A DNA stretch of 64,000 nucleotides from Ophiocordyceps camponoti-saundersi (nom. inval.) (lineage: Eukaryota; Ascomycota; Sordariomycetes; Hypocreales; Ophiocordycipitaceae), in NCBI GenBank assembly GCA_003339415.1, contig PDHQ01000022.1:62001-126000 (forward strand), given 5' to 3'. The translations under genes and the position numbers were made by a program. How positions within the stretch are numbered: position 1 is the first letter of the stretch; each line of letters begins with the position of its first letter. Shown here in pieces: positions 54,696 to 64,000 of the stretch. Below the pieces are notes generated by a model. The model ran no database searches. It worked only from the letters and a program-made list of their open reading frames with translations, and was not told the DNA's origin.

Positions 54696-57409
54696 GTTCA
54701 CAGACAAAGCGACGGCGTTGAGGCATATAGCGAGCGTGCAGGGCATTTTGGGCGTCAGGGGGGAGCCAAAAAAGGGTTTCTGATTCGCGTGATGGTGACC
54801 GGTCTTGGACGCCGGTTTGATGAGAGGCTCGCATTGTAGATACGACTCACGAGAGGATGAGGCTGAATCTGTATGCGGCTTCCACTTTTTATGATTGCCT
54901 GGACATGACACATGATGTGACGGATGATGATATGAAAGATGACAGAAAAGATGGGCGTAGCTCCAGAGTTGTTTACGTCGGAAGGAGATCTGTTGTTTAC
55001 ATATGAATGTATGTGTAAAATTACAGCGCAATTACGAGTGATGAGGGAGGAGCGAGAGTTACCATTATGCTGAGAGCAGTGGTTCAACCGGCCGTCGGAC
55101 TTGCAATCAGCCACATCTGATTAAGGAGCTTTGCTTGCCCTTTCAGTCACGAGGACGGGGAGCACGGGGTTGAGAGAGAGGGCAAGGATATTGCGCATGA
55201 AAAAAACAAAACGTCAAAAGGAGAGGCACCAAGGAGAGACACCAAGGAGGGAAGGGCGAGACAGTTTAGTCGAGTCAAGAATAGACGGTCTTCTAGACCG
55301 ATTCCAGAACCAGGATGTCAGTTCTTCGAGAACCGGGGCCCCGAGATGGGATGCAATGCAGGTGCGGAATTACGCCATCGAGGCATGTGTCCGTCAGGGT
55401 CGTGTTTAGTGGATGCAGTTGCTAGTAGATGGTTAGTGGAAGGCATCGACGATATACCTAGGTAGTAAACATGACACGATCTGGTTATCCGCCTCGCTAG
55501 GCAGAGAGATGGACAGAGATTCATTACTCGGCGCCGGCGGACATGTACGGATTTAGAAAGATGACCCTAACCCTCATTAATCAGGCTTGAAGGAGGAATA
55601 TGCCTTGGTCGAGTCAGATATTTCATACTTCTTACATACATAGATTCATACATACAGCCTACTTACTCTGAACCTACTCTAAAGCAAGCAAGTGGAGAGA
55701 AGATGAGGATCCTGAAGATGATGCGATTGGTCAAAATGGACGGGCGTAGCCGCTTAGTGGGGGAAAAGGGAGTCTCCTACGGGAGGAAGGCCGAACCAGC
55801 GCATGAATCCAATGGCTCGATCTGCTTCCTCCCGACTCAGTGGGTGAAGACGAGAAAGGGGGGGGAGAAATGTTCTAGAAGAAAGAAGTCGTGTGCCTGG
55901 ATTTACAGGGATGGTCCTTGCTGTCACGACTCATCGTCAGTTAACGAGTTGATCCGCCACCTTGTTGGACAGTTCACATGAATGACTCCATCACTAGAGT
56001 GTGAAAATACGGAGTTGAAGAGAAGAAAAAGGTCGAACCTTGAGAAAACAATGAAGCCATCTTGCATTCCTCTCTGCTCCATCTCTCCTCCGTACCGTCT
56101 TGTTCTGTTTCCACCGCTGGAGATTGTATCAACTGTCGATCCTCCCTCCTTTCTTTTTGTTTGCCTCGCCTAACGCGAATCATCTATCCTGAGTAATGAA
56201 ACTCCTCCCCCCCCTGGTACGGAAGATGATTCAGGTGAAGCTCTGACATCAATGCTCAAACATGGCAGAACACAAGCCTCGTTATGCGTGGAATCCGTGA
56301 ACGCGACAGGCTGATTGTGCGGGAGAAAACAAGGAGCAGAGATGAGATAGAATGAAGAAGAAGGGGCTTGGCTAAACTCTTGAAACTGATTGCTGTCGTC
56401 TTTGATGTCGATTGGATGGCTTGAGTGAGATGAATGTGTGTATGTGTGTGAATGAATAAGTATGTATGTATGTATGAAAATTACATGCCTCTTGGCGGAT
56501 TGTCCGTCGATGAGGGAGGGGAGAGAGAGAGAGTGTGTGTGTGACAGACTCCATCGAATACGGATTTTTTTCTCTTGGCTTCCCTGATTGTTTCGTGGAG
56601 ATAAAAGGGGGAAGGAAGAGTTCTCACTTCATCTGATCTATTTACATACATGTGTATGGTCAGTATGGATGAATTTATGTATGTATGTATGTATGTGGAC
56701 AGAGGCGGCTTTCATCGGCACATGATGACTTTCATAGCTCGGCTTTACTCGCTATTTCTTTCCATCACTTGCCAGAAAGAAAACGACAACTCTGTAGCAA
56801 CGATTCCAGTTACCCGTATCATATAGGCATGTACGTGTGTATGTAGGAGTATGCATGTATGTATATGTATGTACGGATAGTAGACAAGACATACCTCTCT
56901 CTACAGACACGAGCCTAGAACCTACTCGGTTTGACAAAACAACAAATGACATGACAGTGAAGCCAGATATCAAGATCAAAATCAGCTGACTTCGGCTTTT
57001 GGTTCAACTCTCCTCCAGCCTTGCAACCCTGTTCACATCTGATACTTATCCGTTCTTCTTCTTCTTCTCCATTCGCATCTCTCTCTCCCTCTCTCTCTCT
57101 CTCTTACTCATTCCAACTCTAGCGGAGTAACAGCTAACTAACTAAGAATTGACATATCCGCCTTGTCCCGTGTCAAGTATGTGCTACAGCCTACACCCAC
57201 ACAGCCATCATTCATTATTGACAAGGGGGGAGGGGGAGAAGGGGGACCCATACAACAAGTTCAAGCTCAACCCCCCCCCCCCCCCCCCCCCCCCCTCTAT
57301 CGCGAGCCTCACTTCAACCCACCCACCTCCAAGAGAAGAGCGGCTCTCGTCTCCCCAAAGCAAGAAGAGCGCTCCATTCGAGACGAGGCAGAGAGAAGAG
57401 CGACACGCA
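54696..57409. other. Long gene-free region rich in tetranucleotide repeats
   Basis: No supported gene over 2.7 kb. It contains several (CATA)n/(TATG)n arrays (about 55630-55655, 56455-56475, 56675-56696, 56835-56874), a GA/GT array near 56520-56545, CT repeats near 57076-57104 and a 25-C run at 57271-57295 upstream of VPS29. Confidence 0.55.
57271..57295 (+). repeat. Poly-C tract (25 nt) upstream of VPS29
   Basis: Twenty-five consecutive C residues, 115 bp before the VPS29 start codon, probably in the promoter or 5' UTR. Length is likely unstable or uncertain in assembly. Confidence 0.9.
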
Positions 57410-58181
57410 ATGGCCTTCCTCATCCTCGTCATCGGCGATCTACATATTCCCGACCGGGCACTCGATCTGCCGCCCAAGGTTCGCTCAAAACCAGACGAGA
57501 AAGAGACAAAGCTTCAGCCTCGCTAACGGCCGCTTCACTCGCTCTCGAAACAGTTCAAGAAGCTTCTCGCCCCGGGAAAGATCGGCCAGACACTATGTCT
57601 GGGAAATCTCACAGATAAACACACATACGAGTATCTGCGATCCGTCGCGCCCGATCTCAAGATGGTCAAGGGCCGTTTCGACGTCGAAGCCTCGTCGCTT
57701 CCCCTGACGCAAGTGGTGACGCACGGTGGTATCCGCATCGGCTTCCTCGAAGGCTTCACCATCGTCTCTTCCGAGCCGGATCTGCTTCTCGCTGAGGCGA
57801 ATCGTCTCGACGTTGATGTCCTCTGTTGGGGGGGCACGCATCGTTTTGACGCCTTCGAGTACATGGACAAGTTTTTCGTCAACCCGGGAAGCGCGACTGG
57901 CGCCTACTGCAATGGGTGGGACTTGAAGGACGGAGATTCGCCGACGCCGAGCTTTTGTTTGATGGATGTGCGTTGTTCTCATTTCCTTGTCCCTCTTTCT
58001 TCGTTCATTATTCCTTTTCCTCCTTTCAGACGCCGCTGAACAGCTTTCTCAGGTTCAAGGCATCTCTCTCACCCTCTACGTTTACCAATTACGAACCGAC
58101 GACAAGGGAAACGACAACGTGGCCGTCGAAAAGGTCACGTACACAAAGCCGGTTGAGCCGGCCGCAACCTCTACATCATGA
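57410..58181 (+). CDS. VPS29: Retromer subunit VPS29
   Basis: Three exons: 57410-57478, 57554-57967 and 58053-58181; 203 aa. It reads MAFLILVIGDLHIPDRALDL, FKKLLAPGKIGQTLCLGNLT, VDVLCWGGTHRFDAFEYMDK and FFVNPGSATGAY. VPS29 has a metallophosphoesterase fold used as a scaffold between VPS35 and other retromer partners on endosomes. Compared with the human form, GDFD is GRFD here, HGHQ is EGFT and GHTH is GGTH, so most metal-ligand positions are lost, consistent with a purely structural role. The last exon joins LMD to VQGISLTLYVYQL. Confidence 0.93.
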
Positions 58182-58539
58182 TTCCAGAGGCAAAGCAAGT
58201 TCGACGATACCCCCCCCCCCCTCTCCCCTTCCCCCTTGCAGAGTCGATATGATTTCCTTCTTCTTCTTCTATCGACGCATCATATCCAAAGGTAGCTGGG
58301 ACAATATCCCAGACTGGAACAGCCACGTGCGGCCAAGGTCTAAAAAAGAAAGGAGCCGCAAGGTCCGGTAAAGATGGGGAATTGCCGGACGCGACAAACA
58401 TCCCCGTCATCGCTCGATAGCCCAGGATCCATTTATGAGTCCATGCAGAGAAGAAAGAAATGCAGCTGTCAAAACCCCCAATCGCAGAAAAGAACAGAAA
58501 AAAACCCACCCGTGTAACTCATGTCCTTCATGTGAATCG

Positions 58540-60437
58540 TTATACCATCATGCTTCGTCGCCGTCCCGCCGTCCCCCCCCTATCTCTCGTACTCGAGTCA
58601 GATCCCCTTTCAGCCGTCGACGAAGATGTCCTGCTCGAGGGAGCCAAGGTCTGACGACGACTCCTAGCCGGCCTTTCCGACTCGTCGTCCGCGTCGGTCG
58701 GCGGCGACGAGCTGGCGAACTCGTAGACGTCAACATCGTCGCTGCCCTGTTCGCCTTCGACAGGCTCCCGTCTACGGCTCGATCGACTCCGACGCCGGGA
58801 CGCTGATTCCGGTGATTGCTGTTTCGTCGTCGGCGTGGGGCTCCGAGGAGGCTGAGGGGAGGCATCGCTGTTGCGACTCGGTCGGTTCGTTTTCCTGCCT
58901 TCGCCTGCTACGGCGTCGAATAATTGCTTCGACGGCCGGCGCATCTTGTCGCGTAGGTTGGGCTCCGCGTAGCTGACGGCAGCTCTGCTTCTTCGACTTG
59001 TGCGCGTTGCGTCGCCGCTGCCGGCCATATCCGGGGTTGGAAGCGGCGTCGTGTCGCCTCCTCGGTCGTTGCCTTCTTCCGTCGTCGTCGATGTCGTCGT
59101 CGTTGTCGCGGCGGTGGTAGTCGGTAGGGGCTCGGGTGAGGTCGGCGGCAAGATGGCGAGAAGAGGTTGCTCTTCGGCTTCTTTCGGCTGCGGACGGGAA
59201 GATGGACGCTTCTCTACTGTGGACGCTTCTTCCATCGGGCCGACGTTACTCTTTGTCTTGGACTTGGGGCGTCCCTGAGAGGGCTTCATCTTTGCCGGCT
59301 CGGGCTTCGTCATGGTAACACCATCCTTCATCGGTGAGCGCACGTGCTTGTTGGTGCTTTTGGCAGCGAGAGGTTGTCGAGTTTTGCAGTCGGTGCCTTT
59401 GCTCCTCTCCCGCTCAGGCTTATCGAGAGCGACGTCTTTGATAATCTTCGCCTCCGCCTTCTCCTTCTTTTCCGTTTCCGCCTCGACAACCTGATTCTCT
59501 TTCTGGTAAGATGGGGAATCTCGAAGGTCCTCTCGAACGGCGAGCTTGCGCTTCTCCCCTGTCTTGACCAAGGCGATAGCCGTGTTCAGTGACTTCATGG
59601 GCGATGGTGATGAAGGTTCCGGAACTGACGATGTGAAGGGCTCTTCGAATACGATGGGAGGATCCTCGGTGCGCGTCGGACTCGGAGTTTGCGACTCGGT
59701 CGTTGATTTACAGGGCGATTCGAATTTTACCGGATCTTGGTCGATGAACATAGATAGAGGCGGGGGTCCCAGCTCGGGAGAGTCGACCAAGTCGGCCTGC
59801 GATCGAAGGGCCAAGATCTGTTCCGGACTGCAAGAAATCTTGGGTCAGCAAAAAAAAAGGGTCTGATATATACTCTCTAAGAGAAGAAGAATGACATACT
59901 TCATGGACCTTCGTGGATTGGACTTGTTTTCCGAGATGTATCCCAAATTCTCAATCTCCCTCGCCACATCGCGCAGCCTTCTCTGCGATGGGCTCGGCCG
60001 ACACGCACTGAAGGTTAAACTCGGCCTCGTCTGTCTCCTCCGCTGAGGCGATCTTCTTTTCGGAGGGGGCTCGACCCCAAGACCAGCGATAAGAGCACTT
60101 AAGTCCGCAAGCTGCGATTCCAGCTTCGTTTTGATGGCCAAAGCATGATCGGCGATGCGTCTCGTCTCGCTATCCTCGGCTTGCTTCTCCAGCTCGAGGA
60201 TGCGGCCACGCAGCTCCAGGTTCTCGGAGAGCATGTAGGCGCAATCCTTCTCCAGTTCGCGGATCCGTAGGGCTTTGGTATTGTTCGACTTGGCCAGCTC
60301 GCGATTCTGTCGGAGCATCTTCTTGCGGACTTGGAAAGGGGTCAGCCAAGGTTGAAATGTTCGATATTGGTTGGTTTCTGTTACGTACGCGTATCCATAG
60401 TGTCTGTTGACACGATGGGCTCGTTAAGCCTCGCCAT
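58540..60437 (-). CDS. SGO1: Shugoshin
   Basis: Three exons on the minus strand: 60437-60389, 60329-59900 and 59827-58540; 588 aa. The N-terminal shugoshin coiled coil reads TLRKKMLRQNRELAKSNNTK then IRELEKDCAYMLSENLELRG. The C-terminal SGO motif is RRSRAAVSYAEPNLRDKMRR. Between them is a long Ser/Pro/Lys-rich disordered region. The SGO motif binds phosphorylated histone H2A and the coiled coil binds PP2A-B56, protecting centromeric cohesin and promoting bi-orientation (family knowledge). The first exon (MARLNEPIVSTDTMDT) was placed by splice logic: a GTACGT donor restores MDTLRKKMLRQ. It is head-to-head with DAD2. Confidence 0.93.
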
Positions 60438-60732
60438 GGCTCGAAAACAGAGACTTCTTTGTTCCTTTTCCGTTTGATGAGACGGACGGATGAAAGCGTT
60501 GATGAATGAATGTGCGTGCAAAAAAGGAAGTATGAATGTAAATCATTTATTGACGATTGGCCTATTGGGGCTTAGTCCCGTTGCCGGGGCAATTATTCTG
60601 GCTTTATGCGGTTCGTCGCGACGACACGTGACATTATATACCAGGTGTAGGTATGCATATATGCACAAACGCGGTGCAAGAGCCTCAAAGGATGGAAGAC
60701 GAATGAATCACGAGGAGAGCAAAGATTCGAAC
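60438..60732. promoter_or_regulatory. Shared divergent promoter of SGO1 and DAD2
   Basis: A 295-bp space between the two start codons with CACGTGAC at 60625-60632 (GTCACGTG on the other strand) followed by ATTATATA. An in-frame upstream ATG at 60703 could extend DAD2 by ten residues. Confidence 0.5.
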
Positions 60733-61316
60733 ATGTCCTTTCCCACGCGGCCATTGTCGACGCATATGCGCGGCCCCAGCGTATCGGCTTCATCACAGTC
60801 CCCAGCGCTTGCTGCCAGGATCGAGGAGAAGAGAGCGGAGCTGGAGCATTTGAAGGAGCTGCGCGATCTCAGCTCTGCCATGGCCACGCAGATGGAGGCT
60901 CTTGAGCAGCGGCTTTCGACCCTTTCCGAGGGCGCGCAAGGTTTGTTTCCTTCGTATACATTATGAGATACGAATGGAGAAGAATGATTGCGGCTGACCT
61001 TTTAAAGCCATTGCGGCCGTCATGGACAACTGGCACAGCGTGTTGCGAGCCATCAACATGGCATCCAGTACGTCGGCTCTGTTTCATCACTTCCTTGAAG
61101 CTCTTCCCTTTCCGTCTGTACGTGGATTCCAGTTCATGACTGACGAAAGCGCGCAACACAGCCAGACTCGCCCAGCCTGCTAAACCGCAAGACCAAGATC
61201 AAGACTCGGACAAGCCTTTACCGCAGACACTGGTTCGCATCCCAACCGAGCACGCGCCCGCTCTTCACGCGCAGGCCGAAGTCGCCGACGTCACTGCCTC
61301 GCCCGATCTGGGATGA
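60733..61316 (+). CDS. DAD2: DASH/Dam1 complex subunit DAD2
   Basis: Three exons: 60733-60940, 61008-61067 and 61162-61316; 140 aa. The spliced core reads ALAARIEEKRAELEHLKELR, then LSSAMATQMEALEQRLSTLS and AIAAVMDNWHSVLRAINMAS, the full Dad2 domain. The N-terminus MSFPTRPLSTHMR and the tail ..LPQTLVRIPTEHAPALHAQ fit filamentous-fungal Dad2. DASH forms rings or patches on spindle microtubules that couple kinetochores to depolymerising ends. Start 60733 is preferred because MSxPxRPLSTH is the usual N-terminus; an ATG at 60703 is also in frame. Confidence 0.9.
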
Positions 61317-62099
61317 AAGCTGCTGCCTTTTTTTGTTTTCTTCTGGAGGATTGAAAGAATGGAAGAAAAGAGCAGTTTTCAGACATGCAGTGGCCTTCGG
61401 CCGGGAGGGAGTGGAGAGGAAAAAAGGCAGCTGCCGAGCGTGAGACGAGACTGTTGCTGTCAGGATCGCCTCTCCTTGTACGTGCTCATCCGCGAGGGAG
61501 GAATCGTACGCACACACGACTTCCGAGGAGAGCTCTCTAGGTGATGGAAGGGCAGGCTGTGCCATACACCTACCTGCCTACCTACCCGGGCACCTACTAC
61601 CGACCAAGCGTTATTTTACACTCTTTGCTCCCGACAATGCTTTCAGGAGAGGCCAGCAGTGCATGTCTGCCTTCCTGCCCACTATTTACTCTGCTCTACT
61701 CTAATCCACTGTATGGCGATGGACATACCTACATTCATACGATGGAAAGTAGGCGGCTAGCAGCAGCAGCAGCAGCAACGACACATCAAAGTCCACGGCC
61801 GCAGGAGCCCTCATCACCTCCTCTCTTCTCCTCCCCCCTGTTCTTCTCTTCCAACCGCCCACGTCTTCCTCGTCCGCCACCAACGCCTTTCAATCACGAC
61901 ACGATAAACAAACGCGTCGTCTTTTGGTAACCAAAGCATCCCTTGCCTGTACGCATAGATATTTCTCCTCTTCTCTATTCCGCCTTGGCTGGCGGATCCC
62001 TGCATTTCACCCACCCAAGCACCCCCTTAATCCTCTGGACCCCCCCGAGTCCCACTCACTACAGAGGTGATTGATTCGGTTGAGAAATTTAAAAGAAGC
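61317..62099. other. Intergenic region
   Basis: No supported gene. It has a (CTAC)n-like tract at about 61570-61600, a CAG/CAA run at 61761-61780 and a leader-like pyrimidine-rich stretch before 62100. Confidence 0.45.
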
Positions 62100-63713
62100 A
62101 TGGGTCCGCCCCTGATTACCGGCGGGAGCTTCGACATCCTACAGGACGAGGCTTGTCCGCGGCGTCAATTTCCGCCAGCCGCCCGCGCCGATCCTCCACA
62201 CGCCCTCAGGGAAATCGTACCTCTCCAGGAGCCTAACTCCGTTGTCGAGCCGGTGTCGATCTCGGAAACCATCAAGTCGGCCCAGCAGCAGAGGCTCCCG
62301 CGTCGATCAGCCAGACACCGACGCCCACCTGTTGAATGCGAGACATTTGAGCCGCTCGACGCCGTTATCGAAGAGCCAGAGCAGGAAGCCAGTATCGTCT
62401 ACGACCGAGGACCTCTCCGAACCTTGGCTTCTCTCGACCAGAACCCCAACGTCTCGGAACAGGTGGACAAGCATCTGGCAGGTCAGTTTAAGTGGCTGAT
62501 GATGTATCCCGCACCGCCTGGCGACCACGGGGCTTCCGATCAGGGCCAGAAAACGGTGTACGGCTGCAACTTTCTGCGTCGCAAGCCGGCCCACCAGGAC
62601 AGCGGCTCTCAGGACAGTTATTCCTTTGTAGCCACGCCGCTCCCGGGCGTTTCTTCGTTTCCCGCTTACGAGCGCGTCGCCTCGGCACCGGCTCAGCCAC
62701 CGCAGTGTCCAGGTCAGCCCCCCAAGGCTGTCAACTTGGTGAAACTGGTCGAGCAGGCTCTATCGCCCCCGCTGGTGGTTCTGAGCGACGACGAGGGAGG
62801 TAGCAGCTTCGACCATGGGCCTGCGTCCGTCTCGCGCATCGAAGATTCGTTTGAGGAACTGGACAAGCTGGAAGACGAGCTCGAAGCTGTCAAGGAGGCC
62901 GCGCTTCCTCGAGCTATCGTGTCGCCGTCGGACAAGGCATTTACGCCGTCACCCACCACGCCTTGCAAACGGAGAACGTCGTGCACAATCGGTGCGGATG
63001 CCCAACCGTTGACGGTCCGCATCAAGCCAAGCGATAAGGCGAAGCCAAAGGCCCGTCGAGCTGCGTCGTTGACGCTCCGGGCCGACAATGGAAACGGAGC
63101 GACAGACAAGCCCAAGGCCCTACCGACGACACCCAAGGCGGCGCCAAAGTCTTTGAAGCCCCTGACCGTTCCCAGGTTCGAGCTGCCCGGAGACGCCGTG
63201 GCCAGACGGCTGAGAGAGCAGCGGTTGGCACGACTTGCGCAGCAAGCCGAGACGCAGCAAAAGGCACAGACGTGCTCGCCGAAGCCCAAGGCGGCCCGCC
63301 GGCCGTTGACCAAGCCTACGTTTGAGCTTCCGGGAGAGGCGATATCCCGGCGCAAGAGGGAGGAACGAGAGGCGAAGCTCCGAGCTGAGGAGGAGCAGGA
63401 TCGGAAGAAGCGCGAGTTCAAGGCGAGGCCGATACGGCAGAGTACGGGTCACGCTACGCTGCCTCGGGCGGCGGCGACGAAGACAACGGGCAGCCGCCTC
63501 AGACGGTCGCAAGAGGAGACGGAGACGGGAGAAGACAAAGCGGAGGTCCCAAGGTTGATGGCAGGCGCAGCGGCCGGTTCCAAGTCACTGCCCGGGCGGG
63601 TACGGCAAGGTCCCGGGTCCACGTATCAGGGCAGACGCAAGGCGGGTGGTGAGGCGGAGCTCAAGCGGACGGAGCGGTCACGGAGTGGACGAGAGCAGAG
63701 CGGGAGCGGATGA
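62100..63713 (+). CDS. Disordered basic protein with two FELPGEA repeats ending in FKARP (possible TPX2-like)
   Basis: Intronless, 537 aa from the first ATG (the longer frame begins with GTG at 62067). It starts MGPPLITGGSFDILQDEACP, then Pro/Ser-rich disorder, an acidic segment (EDSFEELDKLEDELEAVKEA) and a Lys/Arg-rich half. Two related blocks occur: LTVPRFELPGDAVARRLREQ and LTKPTFELPGEAISRRKREE, the second running into ..EEEQDRKKREFKARPI. The Arg/Glu helix followed by FKARP resembles the TPX2/WVD2 microtubule-binding motif, and nearby genes act in mitosis. That assignment is inference; a plain 'conserved fungal disordered protein' is the safe reading. Confidence 0.75.
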   Translation: MGPPLITGGSFDILQDEACPRRQFPPAARADPPHALREIVPLQEPNSVVEPVSISETIKSAQQQRLPRRSARHRRPPVECETFEPLDAVIEEPEQEASIVYDRGPLRTLASLDQNPNVSEQVDKHLAGQFKWLMMYPAPPGDHGASDQGQKTVYGCNFLRRKPAHQDSGSQDSYSFVATPLPGVSSFPAYERVASAPAQPPQCPGQPPKAVNLVKLVEQALSPPLVVLSDDEGGSSFDHGPASVSRIEDSFEELDKLEDELEAVKEAALPRAIVSPSDKAFTPSPTTPCKRRTSCTIGADAQPLTVRIKPSDKAKPKARRAASLTLRADNGNGATDKPKALPTTPKAAPKSLKPLTVPRFELPGDAVARRLREQRLARLAQQAETQQKAQTCSPKPKAARRPLTKPTFELPGEAISRRKREEREAKLRAEEEQDRKKREFKARPIRQSTGHATLPRAAATKTTGSRLRRSQEETETGEDKAEVPRLMAGAAAGSKSLPGRVRQGPGSTYQGRRKAGGEAELKRTERSRSGREQSGSG

Positions 63714-64000
63714 GGGAGATGAGAGGGGGTTTGTGGGCTTGCGTAGGTGGGTAGTCTGGTATTGGGAACATTGCTTATTAGTGGGTTTAGGTAAGTAGGT
63801 AGGTAGGTAGTCGGATAAGACGCTGATGAGTGACATGAAGGAGAAGAAGGTGATGAAGATTATCATGATGATGACGACGAAAGCACCGTGATGCTGCCGG
63901 AGCCGAGGTTGTGTTGATGCGACGGAAGTAAAGTATCGCCGCTCCGATGAAGATTGATAGTGACGTCCACTGACGAAGGAGTCACGACGGTTCAACAACC
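63714..64000. other. Right-edge intergenic sequence
   Basis: No gene seen. A (GTAG)n tract lies at about 63794-63810, and GAT/ATG repeats at 63845-63870. Confidence 0.45.

Noticed and set aside
55703..55981. A 92-codon plus-strand ORF in the 54.7-57.4 kb gap
   Set aside because: It has no motif, no splice-consistent neighbours and a basic random-like composition.
62067..62099. Longer start of the FELPGEA protein
   Set aside because: The first codon of the longer frame is GTG; the first ATG is at 62100 and gives a family-like N-terminus.

Overview
The window is nuclear DNA of a filamentous ascomycete (Pezizomycotina, most likely Sordariomycetes/Hypocreales). Genes carry short spliceosomal introns (mostly 55-110 bp, GT-AG, with CTRAC-like branch sites), intergenic DNA is full of microsatellites, and the gene set (RPS26, ubiquitin-S27a, NOP56, SMC4, shugoshin, DAD2, VPS29, MRX7) is fungal and eukaryotic. 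A secreted heat-labile-enterotoxin-like ADP-ribosyltransferase and several WSC, lectin-like and Ser/Thr-rich surface proteins would fit an insect- or host-associated hypocrealean fungus; that ecological reading is inference. No bacterial operons, CRISPR arrays, rRNA or intact transposons were seen.

Layout. 0-12 kb is accessory and mostly surface or secretory: a PRVDSD-repeat protein cut by the left edge, the enterotoxin-A-like protein, a two-domain DUF427 protein, a large secreted protein (PQQ-like propeller, ASH-like modules, three WSC domains) and a DUF1479 dioxygenase. 12-25 kb holds a DUF1993 protein, the small mitochondrial protein MRX7, an Na+/H+ antiporter, an unresolved region near 19.4-20.4 kb, a single-pass membrane protein resembling fungal fucose-lectin propellers, and a double-GFA-domain enzyme. 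25-39.7 kb holds an orphan coiled-coil protein, a P450, an aspartic-protease-like membrane protein lacking both catalytic motifs, a GT8 glycosyltransferase, a candidate gasdermin-like cell-death protein and a GH18 chitinase. 40-44.3 kb is a ribosome-biogenesis block (NOP56, UBI3, RPS26). 44.6-47.6 kb encodes a Ser-rich repeat secreted protein. 48.7-63.7 kb is rich in chromosome-segregation genes: SMC4, an ELYS-like nucleoporin, shugoshin, DAD2 and a possible TPX2-like protein, with VPS29 among them.

How genes relate. Three head-to-head pairs share short promoters: UBI3/RPS26, SMC4/ELYS-like and SGO1/DAD2. These, plus NOP56 and MRX7, each have an RTCACGTG (Cbf1/CDEI-type) site upstream; in UBI3/RPS26 it sits next to a TAGGGTTT Tbf1-type site. 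Most exon structures were worked out by hand from splice sites and reading frame; every multi-exon model reported as a complete gene sums to a multiple of three. The most interesting items are the gasdermin-like candidate with no protease beside it, the enterotoxin-like ADP-ribosyltransferase, the catalytically dead aspartic-protease-like protein, and the shared promoter motif.
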